From assembly GCA_002503395.1 (NCBI GenBank), contig DARQ01000056.1:4736-19424 (forward strand): a stretch of DNA of 14,689 bases, given 5' to 3'. A program made the translations under genes and the position numbers. This DNA comes from Euryarchaeota archaeon UBA60 (GTDB lineage Archaea; Thermoplasmatota; Poseidoniia; Poseidoniales; Poseidoniaceae). Shown here piece after piece: positions 1 through 5,342 of the stretch; the first letter of the stretch is position 1, and the number at the start of each line of letters is the position of its first letter. The notes beneath the pieces are model-generated. The model saw only the letters and a program-made list of their open reading frames with translations, searched no databases and was not told where the DNA came from.

Positions 1-198
1 CAACTGGAACAGGCAGGCCTTATCGAAAAGGAATTGCAGAGGGTTATCGAGGTTGAAGATGAGGATGAAGTCAAGCACAAGGTGAGCATCTTCAACGGTC
101 GTAAAATCACCGGAGCCGGGCAGAAGTTGCTCGATGCCACAGCCCATGGTCTACGGGAAGCCGCCGATGGCGAATATCCCGGACTGGCTAAATACTAA
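1..198 (+). CDS. rps19e: Ribosomal protein S19e, C-terminal part (truncated by window edge)
   Basis: The first 65 codons are open in frame 1 and end in TAA. The product is the C-terminal half of archaeal/eukaryotic small-subunit protein S19e, a winged-helix protein needed for 30S maturation. The visible part carries the family pattern of an LEQAGLIEK-like helix, an acidic stretch, then NGRKITGAGQKLLDATA, matching the usual 'GR.LT..G...LD' C-terminus. The 5' part lies outside the window. It is followed after 21 bases by the PDCD5-like gene, a common archaeal order (S19e, PDCD5, L39e, L31e), so it is probably co-transcribed with the genes to its right. Confidence 0.9.
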   Translation, partial: QLEQAGLIEKELQRVIEVEDEDEVKHKVSIFNGRKITGAGQKLLDATAHGLREAADGEYPGLAKY

Positions 199-219
199 GG
201 AAGTGTAGAGGTGAGCACG

Positions 220-579
220 ATGGCCGTTTCCACTGACGACGAACTTTCGCAACTGCGCGCCGCGCGCCGCTCTCATCTACAGGAGCAGATCGAGGAGCAG
301 GCAAATTCCCAACTCGCCGCTGAAGAGCATGCGCAGATGGAAGCAGTCGAGTCCGCCCAACTCGATTCAGCGATGAAAGCAATTCTTTCACCCGAAGCCC
401 GCTCCCGGCTAGCCCGTCTCGATTTGGCATATCCAGAACTGGCGCAGTCGGTCAAACAGCAACTGGCTCACCTTCACGCGAATTCCCGTATCGCCGTACC
501 AATCGCGGATGAGACCTTGCGAACAATCTTATCCGGTCTACAGGAACAGCGCCGAGATACAACCATCAGGAGGCTGTGA
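220..579 (+). CDS. PDCD5-family DNA-binding protein
   Basis: The 119-aa product matches the archaeal PDCD5/TFAR19 family: a charged N-terminal helix (DELSQLRAARRSHLQEQ), an acidic/glutamine-rich helix, and the core helical-bundle motif around ILSPEARSRLARLDLAYPELA, then a C-terminal LRTILSGLQEQRRDTTIRR segment. Family members are small DNA-binding proteins; the archaeal role is not well defined. A GTG at 211 would extend the reading by three codons. ATG 220 is preferred because GAGGTGA (207-213) lies six bases before it, a near-perfect archaeal Shine-Dalgarno site. It sits between rps19e and rpl39e, as in many archaea, and its stop is one base before the rpl39e start. Confidence 0.88.
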   Translation: MAVSTDDELSQLRAARRSHLQEQIEEQANSQLAAEEHAQMEAVESAQLDSAMKAILSPEARSRLARLDLAYPELAQSVKQQLAHLHANSRIAVPIADETLRTILSGLQEQRRDTTIRRL

Positions 580-580
580 A

Positions 581-736
581 ATGGCGAGTAACAAGCCCGG
601 ACCAAAGAAAGCAAGATTGCTGAAGGTAGTGAAGCAGAATCGCCGGGTTCCGGTTTGGGTCATGCTGAAGACCAATCGCAAAACCACTACTCACCCACGT
701 CGCCACCACTGGCGCCGAAGTAAGTTACAGAGGTAA
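581..736 (+). CDS. rpl39e: Ribosomal protein L39e
   Basis: A 51-aa, very basic protein of exactly the usual L39e length. It has the diagnostic start MASNKPGPKKARLLK, the central PVWVMLKTNRK segment and the ending HHWRRSKLQR. In the ribosome it lines the peptide exit tunnel of the large subunit. AGGAGG at 568-573 lies seven bases before the ATG, inside the end of the PDCD5-like gene, so translation is probably coupled. An upstream in-frame extension to 509 is open but overlaps the previous gene and has no family counterpart. Confidence 0.96.
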   Translation: MASNKPGPKKARLLKVVKQNRRVPVWVMLKTNRKTTTHPRRHHWRRSKLQR

Positions 737-745
737 GTGATAGTC

Positions 746-1021
746 ATGGCGAGAGGAAATATCAGCGAACTTACTGTACCACTGCGCGGAGCTTGGAACA
801 TCACTCGCTACAAGCGCAGTCCTAGAGCGATTACCATCATTCGCAATCAGGTCATCCGTCACCTGAAAGTCGGTGAGGAAGAGGAATTATACATTGACCC
901 CAGCGTCAATGAATACATTTGGGCTAATGGAATCGAGAACCCGCCGCGCAAGGTGCGCCTGCAAATCACCCGCTTCGAGGAAGAAGATATTCCAATCGAA
1001 GTCAAATTACTGGAGGAGTAG
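746..1021 (+). CDS. rpl31e: Ribosomal protein L31e
   Basis: The 91-aa product is ribosomal protein L31e, a large-subunit protein near the peptide exit. Family features are the start (ERxYTVPLR-like: NISELTVPLRGAW), KRSPRAITIIRNQVIRHLK, 'IDPSVNEYIWANGIENPPRKVRLQI' and the acidic tail. A GTG at 737 is in frame, but only ATG 746 is properly spaced from GAGGT at 730-734, and the resulting N-terminus MARGNISEL is family-like. It starts nine bases after rpl39e ends and is followed by rps17e, not by aIF6, the frequent archaeal neighbour. Confidence 0.95.
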   Translation: MARGNISELTVPLRGAWNITRYKRSPRAITIIRNQVIRHLKVGEEEELYIDPSVNEYIWANGIENPPRKVRLQITRFEEEDIPIEVKLLEE

Positions 1022-1028
1022 TGAAATC

Positions 1029-1220
1029 ATGGGAAATATCAGGCCGTCATTCATCAAGATTCGTGCGATTCGCTTATGCAATGAGTATGGCGATGAATTC
1101 AACGATGACTTTGAGCACAACAAAAAGTTGGTCGAGAAGTATACCGACGTACCAAATAAGAAACTTCGCAACTGGATTGCAGGCTACGTTACCCGCTATC
1201 AACAACGCCGCATCGACTGA
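1029..1220 (+). CDS. rps17e: Ribosomal protein S17e
   Basis: A 63-aa protein with the archaeal S17e hallmark sequence: MGNIRPSFIKIRAIRL, then DEFNDDFEHNKKLVEKYTDVPNKKLRNWIAGYVTRY. The length fits the archaeal family (about 60-70 aa). It is a 30S subunit protein. GGAGGAG (1012-1018) in the tail of rpl31e supplies the ribosome binding site, at slightly long spacing to ATG 1029. Starts further upstream in this frame overlap rpl31e and do not look like S17e. Confidence 0.94.
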   Translation: MGNIRPSFIKIRAIRLCNEYGDEFNDDFEHNKKLVEKYTDVPNKKLRNWIAGYVTRYQQRRID

Positions 1221-1229
1221 GGTGGCTCT

Positions 1230-1454
1230 TTGGCAGATCCAGTCCGAGTGGACTGGAATCGCAGTCCTGTGAGCATTCATCATAATTCTATCGAAGCGCT
1301 GCAATCACTGCTTCTTCACCTACTCGAACAGCACGGTATCACCAAGCATAGCATTGCGATGCCTGACCGAGAAGAAGGTGGATTTGTCGCCTTTCTCTAT
1401 CAGGTCTGCGACCCGGCGTGGATTGTCGAATGGCAGCAGCAGATGGAGGAATAA
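1230..1454 (+). CDS. Unrecognised small protein (74 aa)
   Basis: I do not recognise this family. The reading starts at TTG 1230, which follows GAGGTGG (1219-1225) by four bases; a GTG at 1269 would shorten it by 13 residues. The product is soluble-looking, with no membrane segment and no cysteine pair. It has a likely helix (SIEALQSLLLHLLEQHG), a short GGFVAFLYQV strand-like part, and a C-terminal DPAWIVEWQQQMEE helix. Its stop lies one base before the TrmJ-like ATG, and its own 3' end carries that gene's GGAGG. This argues that it is a translated, coupled operon member and not a chance ORF. Confidence 0.62.
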   Translation: MADPVRVDWNRSPVSIHHNSIEALQSLLLHLLEQHGITKHSIAMPDREEGGFVAFLYQVCDPAWIVEWQQQMEE

Positions 1455-1455
1455 T

Positions 1456-2292
1456 ATGGGTGAGCGCAGGAAAGTACCGTTGCCCACCCGTCGGTACGAA
1501 CTTCACGTCATTCTGGTGCGACCGACCCACTCCGGGAACCTAGGTGCGGTCTGCCGGGCGATGCTGAATTTCGGTTTCACCTCATTACGTCTCATCGAAC
1601 CTCTGTGTTCACCTGCTGATGAGGAGGCGCGAAATCGCGCCAAACATGCTGGCGCGATTCTCGATGATTGCCAAATCTATGATGGCTGGGGTAGTGCGCT
1701 ATCAGACATCAGTGTGGCCATAGGCACCAGCGGCAAGCGTGAGAGTGGCGAGAAGACTCTTTTCAGACACTTCATCCAACCATGGGAATTGGCTGAAAAA
1801 CTAGACCATGTTTCGGGCAAGGTAGCACTCATATTCGGCGAGGAAGGCATGGGTTTGTCCACCGATGAACTACAGCAGTGTGATATGTTGATGACAATTC
1901 CCACTTGGGAGGGATACCCAATCTGTAACCTTTCACATGCGGTTGCACTTTCGCTGTATGAATTGAACCGCTCTATAATAGCCGATGGACAGGTCGAACC
2001 AGGCGAACCTCTGGCACAAAACCTCCAACTCACCCGAGCCATCAGCCCGGACATGCGCCGATTATTACGCAACTCAATAGATGAGTTCGCCGCGGCGTTG
2101 GACGGCGATGAGAACAAGCGGGCGATGGTCGCCGATAATCTACGGCGGACAATATTGCGTGGCTTACCTATAGATAATGAAGCACAGAGACTTATCGGTG
2201 CCTTCGTCGAAGCTACAACCGCATTACAGAAGTTGGCGGGTGATGCGAGATGGCGCAATAGCCGCAGGCGACGGCTTGATTCCGGAGATTAA
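1456..2292 (+). CDS. trmJ: SPOUT RNA 2'-O-methyltransferase, TrmJ-like
   Basis: The 278-aa product is a SpoU/TrmH-type SPOUT methyltransferase, closest to TrmJ, which 2'-O-methylates position 32 of tRNA with SAM. Motif 1 is LVRPTHSGNLGAVCRAM (20-36), with N28 and R34 at the expected places. Motif 2 is the knot segment LIFGEEGMGL (125-134). Motif 3 is IPTWEGYPICNLSHAVA (148-164), whose NLSHAV matches the SAM-binding knot loop. A charged helical C-terminal region of about 100 residues follows, as in TrmJ. ATG 1456 follows GGAGG (1445-1449). An upstream in-frame reading to 1354 overlaps the preceding gene and is rejected. The gene ends convergently with queD, sharing four bases (TTAA). Confidence 0.85.
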   Translation: MGERRKVPLPTRRYELHVILVRPTHSGNLGAVCRAMLNFGFTSLRLIEPLCSPADEEARNRAKHAGAILDDCQIYDGWGSALSDISVAIGTSGKRESGEKTLFRHFIQPWELAEKLDHVSGKVALIFGEEGMGLSTDELQQCDMLMTIPTWEGYPICNLSHAVALSLYELNRSIIADGQVEPGEPLAQNLQLTRAISPDMRRLLRNSIDEFAAALDGDENKRAMVADNLRRTILRGLPIDNEAQRLIGAFVEATTALQKLAGDARWRNSRRRRLDSGD

Positions 2293-2741
2293 TCTATGCG
2301 CCAAGTAGCCCTGGATTTCGGCGTCTCCCTGACGTGCATCGCCACCAGACGTACGCGGTTTCCATATTCGGTGGCGATGTGAGGTGCGATGCACTCAAAA
2401 GCCCATTTAGCGAGGTTTTCAGCGGTCGGGATGAATGGCAGCATTACAGTGCGATGCTCATCACCAAGAATCTTCAAGGCGTCGAGCATCTCGTCATCGT
2501 CAGAATATACTAGAAATGCATGGTCGACCACATCATGAATATATTCGTTCAAGATAGCCGAGACGGCGCTGAAATCCATCAACATCCCCTGTTCCGACAC
2601 CCCTTCGTGCTCGACCACATCACCCTCGATCTCCGCTTCCCAGCGATAGCGATGGCCATGAATATGGCGGCATTTGCTACTATGATTAGGGACTCGGTGT
2701 CCGGTATCTGTCTCTACCCATCTGGTGATACTTGTTGTCAT
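2289..2741 (-). CDS. queD: 6-carboxytetrahydropterin synthase QueD (PTPS family)
   Basis: The 150-aa product belongs to the 6-pyruvoyl/6-carboxytetrahydropterin synthase family; QueD converts dihydroneopterin triphosphate to 6-carboxytetrahydropterin in preQ0 synthesis. The zinc histidines H15, H28 and H30 and the catalytic cysteine C24 are visible in GHRVPNH...CRHIHGH. The D73-H74 pair (VDHAFL), PTAEN (105-109) and the C-terminal VRETPKSRATW, equivalent to the usual 'V.ET' substrate-binding end, are also present. A longer reading to 2846 overlaps the membrane-protein gene. ATG 2741 has GGAGG eight bases upstream and overlaps that gene's TAA by one base. The other preQ0 genes nearby favour QueD over a biopterin enzyme. 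Confidence 0.9.
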   Translation of the reverse strand: MTTSITRWVETDTGHRVPNHSSKCRHIHGHRYRWEAEIEGDVVEHEGVSEQGMLMDFSAVSAILNEYIHDVVDHAFLVYSDDDEMLDALKILGDEHRTVMLPFIPTAENLAKWAFECIAPHIATEYGNRVRLVAMHVRETPKSRATWRID

Positions 2742-2947
2742 TATTTTTCCTCCTCTTCTCCTTTTGAATCGATATAATATGCTAATGCTGCCACAAGAAA
2801 TGCAAATACCCCACCAATCATTATCGCCGATAAGAAACCATTCCATTCACCGAGGTCGTACCAACCCCATAGACTGAATCCGGCTAGCATTAATCCGAAG
2901 ATGGCGTATGAGTGCCAACTCCTTTCCCGAACTGCAAACATTTCCAT
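2741..2947 (-). CDS. Small two-helix membrane protein coupled to queD
   Basis: I do not recognise a family. The 68-aa product has two hydrophobic segments, roughly 13-29 (SYAIFGLMLAGFSLWGW) and 38-58 (FLSAIMIGGVFAFLVAALAYY). They are joined by a short polar link (YDLGEWNG) and followed by an acidic tail DSKGEEEEK, so a helical hairpin in the membrane with both ends on one side is likely. GGAGGG precedes ATG 2947; a second ATG at 2941 is also possible. The last codons supply the Shine-Dalgarno of queD and the stop overlaps its ATG (TAATG), so the two are translationally coupled. It lies between queC and queD in an otherwise soluble pathway. Its function cannot be read from the sequence. Confidence 0.72.
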   Translation of the reverse strand: MEMFAVRERSWHSYAIFGLMLAGFSLWGWYDLGEWNGFLSAIMIGGVFAFLVAALAYYIDSKGEEEEK

Positions 2948-2959
2948 TTACCCTCCAAC

Positions 2960-2995
2960 TTCTAAATTTCACGAATATTTGTACTATTTTTTCAC
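2960..2995 (-). promoter_or_regulatory. Probable promoter of the membrane protein-queD pair
   Basis: The 73-base gap between queC (ends 3021) and the membrane-protein gene is much AT-richer than its surroundings. On the minus strand it holds a purine/A-rich BRE-like stretch running into GAAAAAATAGTAC and then CAAATATTC. The first element lies about 35-45 bases before the ATG, which would give a short leader containing the GGAGGG. This suggests that the last two genes can be transcribed separately from folE-queE-queC. It is assigned by composition and spacing only. Confidence 0.35.
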
Positions 2996-3020
2996 CAGTG
3001 TGTCGCAATCAATAGTTCGG

Positions 3021-3809
3021 TTATTCCCTCTTCTCTGTCGCTGCGAAAGCATCTGCTGTCACTAATGCATTCTGCAGAACGGTTGCCCAAGGCTCCACAT
3101 ATTCGACCGGGTCTTTCCTGCCGATTGCGTGAAAGGCGAGAATTCTCTCGACATCTGCACCAGATGTCCCTGATGCCCGCCCCTCAGAATCAGGGTTGTA
3201 TGAAGTATTGGTATTAGCGAAGACGGTGTTGAAATCCAAATCCAGTTGTACACATGCGTCAATAGCATCATGAAGAATTGCCTCTTTATCAGCGTCGATA
3301 AAAGGTAGGTGAAAGGACACTTTGCCGCTATCCCAGTTGCCTAGCGCGAAAGCCTCACCCAAGGAGGCATAGAATTCTGGGCGGCAATCCGGATAGATGG
3401 CGTGGTCACCCGAATGGACACCGAGAACGATTTTGACTTCGCAATCATCTTTCAGCGCCAACGATAGTGCATGGCCGTACAGAATCGAAGAAAAAATTGC
3501 GTTGCGATTCGGCACCACCGTAGCCTTCATCTGCTCTTCTTCATAATGGCCGGTGGGAATTTCAAATTCAGGTGATGTCAGAGCCGAGTGAAATAGTCGC
3601 ATCACTCCCGAGAGGTCGACTATCTCGTGCTCGACCACGAGGCCATTCTGTGCCAGATAGGCGATATTTTCCTGCGCCCGTTCAATTTCTATGATGTGCT
3701 TTTGACCGTAGTTGTAGGAGATGCACGAAACCTCATGGCCTTCTGCTAGGAGCCGAATCAACAGAGCGGTCGAATCCATCCCACCCGAAAATGCCATCAC
3801 AGCCCGCAT
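3021..3809 (-). CDS. queC: 7-cyano-7-deazaguanine synthase QueC, zinc cysteines replaced
   Basis: The 262-aa product is QueC, an ATP-dependent enzyme that turns 7-carboxy-7-deazaguanine and ammonia into preQ0. The PP-loop is SGGMDS (8-13). NYGQKH, VPNRNAIF and GVHSGDHAIYPDCRPEF are conserved QueC substrate-binding segments, and VERILAFHAIGRKDP matches the usual end. The oddity is the C-terminal zinc site. Where the family has Cys-x(8 or so)-Cys-x2-Cys-x2-Cys, this protein has S203, S213, S216 and D219 (TSYNPDS...ASGTSGADVER), so all four ligands are gone while the flanking residues are kept. ATG 3809 shares one base with the queE TGA (TGATG). A GTG six codons upstream is less likely. Confidence 0.9.
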   Translation of the reverse strand: MRAVMAFSGGMDSTALLIRLLAEGHEVSCISYNYGQKHIIEIERAQENIAYLAQNGLVVEHEIVDLSGVMRLFHSALTSPEFEIPTGHYEEEQMKATVVPNRNAIFSSILYGHALSLALKDDCEVKIVLGVHSGDHAIYPDCRPEFYASLGEAFALGNWDSGKVSFHLPFIDADKEAILHDAIDACVQLDLDFNTVFANTNTSYNPDSEGRASGTSGADVERILAFHAIGRKDPVEYVEPWATVLQNALVTADAFAATEKRE

Positions 3810-4489
3810 CAAAGGACCCCCAACCACTTTTGTGTCTGCAGACTCAGACGCCAGCCTGGATTGGCCTTGACCAAAGATTCCGTCGCTTGGAAATTATGAC
3901 CATTCCATTCCACAGATTCATTTTCAAAATAGCATGGTTGCAGAAAGAGGTGGTCAAAACCATCGATCAATTCATCGTATAATGATAAATCCTGACCGCA
4001 GAATACCACCTTGAGTTCGTCACCACTACGTTGCTTGATTCCCACATCGGGGTAGAGTTGGTCCTTCGGTGAGACACAGACCCAATCGATGAGGCCATCA
4101 GGCAATTCAATCGTACCATTGGTCTCAATCGATAGGTGATACTCTCGTGCTTTCAGGCAACGCGCCAGCGGCCATAGATCTTGTAATGCCGGCTCGCCAC
4201 CTGTGAAGACGATATTCTGACAATCGTATTGCATGATTTCACCGAGAATATCGACAACAGTGAAATCCTTCCACTCGTCGAAATTTGTATCGCACCACTC
4301 GCAACGGAGGTTGCAGCGGCCAAAACGGATGAAGATGCGCGGTGAACCGGAGTGCGCCCCTTCGCCTTGAACGCTGTGAAAAATCTCGACGATGGGGTAG
4401 GTTGTCGCCAGGTCACCAGCATCGTCACCACCCCTGAACCCACCTGCTATTTCACAGGCGGTAAATTCGTCTACGACCTCTTGCGACAT
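3809..4489 (-). CDS. queE: 7-carboxy-7-deazaguanine synthase QueE (radical SAM)
   Basis: The 226-aa product is QueE, a radical-SAM enzyme that contracts 6-carboxytetrahydropterin to 7-carboxy-7-deazaguanine. The N-terminal substrate motif FHSVQGEGAHSG (about 37-48) is followed by the CX3CX2C iron-sulfur triad C59, C63, C66 (CNLRCEWCDT), the SAM-binding TGGEP (96-100), SIETNGT, and VSPKDQ in the substrate region. About 30 residues before the first motif form an extra acidic N-terminal tail not typical of the family core. ATG 4489 is preceded by GGTGA at good spacing, eight bases after the folE stop. The stop overlaps the queC start by one base, so the three enzymes are probably translated from one message. 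Confidence 0.94.
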   Translation of the reverse strand: MSQEVVDEFTACEIAGGFRGGDDAGDLATTYPIVEIFHSVQGEGAHSGSPRIFIRFGRCNLRCEWCDTNFDEWKDFTVVDILGEIMQYDCQNIVFTGGEPALQDLWPLARCLKAREYHLSIETNGTIELPDGLIDWVCVSPKDQLYPDVGIKQRSGDELKVVFCGQDLSLYDELIDGFDHLFLQPCYFENESVEWNGHNFQATESLVKANPGWRLSLQTQKWLGVL

Positions 4490-4497
4490 CCTCTCAC

Positions 4498-5070
4498 CTA
4501 TTTCTTCCCATAGATTAGTTGCAGTAACTCGCTGCGCGCCTCGGATTTATCGAAGAAAACCCCGCGCATCGCCGAAGTCGTCATTATCGAATTCTGTTTC
4601 TTTACTCCTCGGCAACGCATACAACCGTGCTGTGCCTCGATGATCACCGCACAACCAAGAGGTGCGAGGTGGGTTTCAAGGTCGTCGGCAACAGATTTTG
4701 TAATCCGTTCCTGATTCTGTAATCTGCGGGCGTGCAACTCGACTATTCGAGCGAGTTTACTGATTCCGATAATGTGCTCGACTGGGATATAAGCAACGTG
4801 CGCACTGCCGGTGAATGGTTGCAGATGATGCTCACAGGTGCTGTGGAATTCGATATCCTTGAGCAGTACGATTCCATCATAACCCTCGCCGTTGAAGGTT
4901 GCCTGCAGAATCAGCTCGGCATCTTCCCGATATCCGGAAAAAATCTCGTCAAATGAATCGATTACTCGAATCGGAGTCGACTCAAGACCCTCGCGTAAGT
5001 CACCGTCGATTCCCTCGATGTAGCGTACCAGGGTCTCTACGGCTGCTACTGCCTGCTCCCTCTCGCTCAT
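4498..5070 (-). CDS. folE: GTP cyclohydrolase I (type IA)
   Basis: The 190-aa product is classic zinc-dependent FolE, which converts GTP to dihydroneopterin triphosphate, the first step of preQ0 (and pterin) synthesis. The zinc ligands are C79 and H82 in STCEHHLQPF and C150 in HGCMRCRGVKK. The intervening HVAYIP and GISKLARIVE match the family, as do LQNQERIT and the C-terminal SSAMRG-like segment (TTSAMRGVFF). Many archaea use the unrelated MptA instead, so the bacterial-type enzyme inside a que operon is worth noting. GAGGTGA lies four bases before ATG 5070, and this start overlaps the stop of the preceding RHH gene (ATGA). Confidence 0.95.
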   Translation of the reverse strand: MSEREQAVAAVETLVRYIEGIDGDLREGLESTPIRVIDSFDEIFSGYREDAELILQATFNGEGYDGIVLLKDIEFHSTCEHHLQPFTGSAHVAYIPVEHIIGISKLARIVELHARRLQNQERITKSVADDLETHLAPLGCAVIIEAQHGCMRCRGVKKQNSIMTTSAMRGVFFDKSEARSELLQLIYGKK

Positions 5071-5243
5071 CTCTTCACCTCGCCGCGACCGTGACGGTAA
5101 TCGATTTCATCGAGTTGGTCTAGTAATTTGCGACAAGCGGTACGCACGGCATCGGCAACGCTGACAAATTTCTTATCGTCGCCGACATGAATACGCAGGT
5201 CATGTAATAGCTCATTGGGCATGTCCAAACTGATTTTTGGCAT
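5067..5243 (-). CDS. Ribbon-helix-helix (CopG/Arc-type) regulator, 58 aa
   Basis: This 58-aa ORF heads the preQ0 block. It begins MPKISLDMPNELLHDLRIHV, a typical RHH beta-strand (alternating polar/non-polar) followed by helix 1. Next comes a GDDKKFVSVADAVRTACRKLLDQ turn-helix 2, and a short basic tail (HGRGEVKR). RHH proteins dimerise and insert the paired N-terminal strands into the DNA major groove. Its TGA overlaps the folE ATG (ATGA), so it is co-translated with folE. Four direct repeats at 11-bp spacing lie directly upstream, making an autoregulated operon regulator the simplest reading (inference). No strong Shine-Dalgarno is seen, which fits leaderless initiation. Confidence 0.82.
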   Translation of the reverse strand: MPKISLDMPNELLHDLRIHVGDDKKFVSVADAVRTACRKLLDQLDEIDYRHGRGEVKR

Positions 5244-5261
5244 GTAAAAGCGAGTGTTCCC

Positions 5262-5273
5262 ACCCTAATAAGT
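5262..5273 (-). promoter_or_regulatory. Putative TATA region of the RHH-folE-queE-queC operon
   Basis: On the minus strand ACTTATTAGGGT lies about 20-30 bases before the RHH ATG at 5243, the distance expected for an archaeal TATA box driving a leaderless or near-leaderless transcript. There is no good Shine-Dalgarno before that ATG. The element directly abuts the direct repeats, so a protein bound there could block or help TBP/TFB. Assigned by position and composition only. Confidence 0.35.
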
Positions 5274-5323
5274 ATTACCTGAGTATTATCATAGTATTAT
5301 CATAGTATTATTAGGAAGTATTG
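5271..5323 (-). repeat. 11-bp-period direct repeats, candidate operator of the preQ0 operon
   Basis: AGTATTA occurs at 5271-5277, 5282-5288, 5293-5299 and 5304-5310, an exact spacing of 11 bases each time; a degenerate fifth copy (AGTATTG) starts at 5317. On the minus strand this reads as repeated TAATACT, with two 11-base units being identical (TAATACTATGA). The array lies 28-80 bases before the RHH start, on one face of the helix. The site nearest the gene is also a palindrome (TAATA-CT-TATTA, 5266-5277) and could double as the TATA region. Stacked sites of about 10-12 bp are a usual RHH operator design. Confidence 0.7.
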
Positions 5324-5342
5324 GAGAATCATCAGACATACT

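Noticed and set aside
1677..2258. 193-aa open reading on the minus strand inside the trmJ-like gene
   Set aside because: Antisense shadow: Ser/Ala-rich translation without recognisable motifs, while the plus strand carries all three SPOUT motifs.
3021..3809. queC as a pseudogene because of the lost cysteines
   Set aside because: The frame is intact, the PP-loop and other conserved segments are retained, and the gene is coupled to queE. Replacements are single codons at each site, which suggests altered structure and not decay.
5271..5323. Short direct repeats as a CRISPR array
   Set aside because: The unit is only 7 bp at an 11-bp period, with no spacers of CRISPR length and no cas genes. 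A regulator-binding array in a promoter fits better.
5244..5342. preQ1-type riboswitch before the preQ0 operon
   Set aside because: No hairpin/pseudoknot pattern or C-rich preQ1 aptamer is visible; the AT-rich direct repeats and probable leaderless start argue for protein control.
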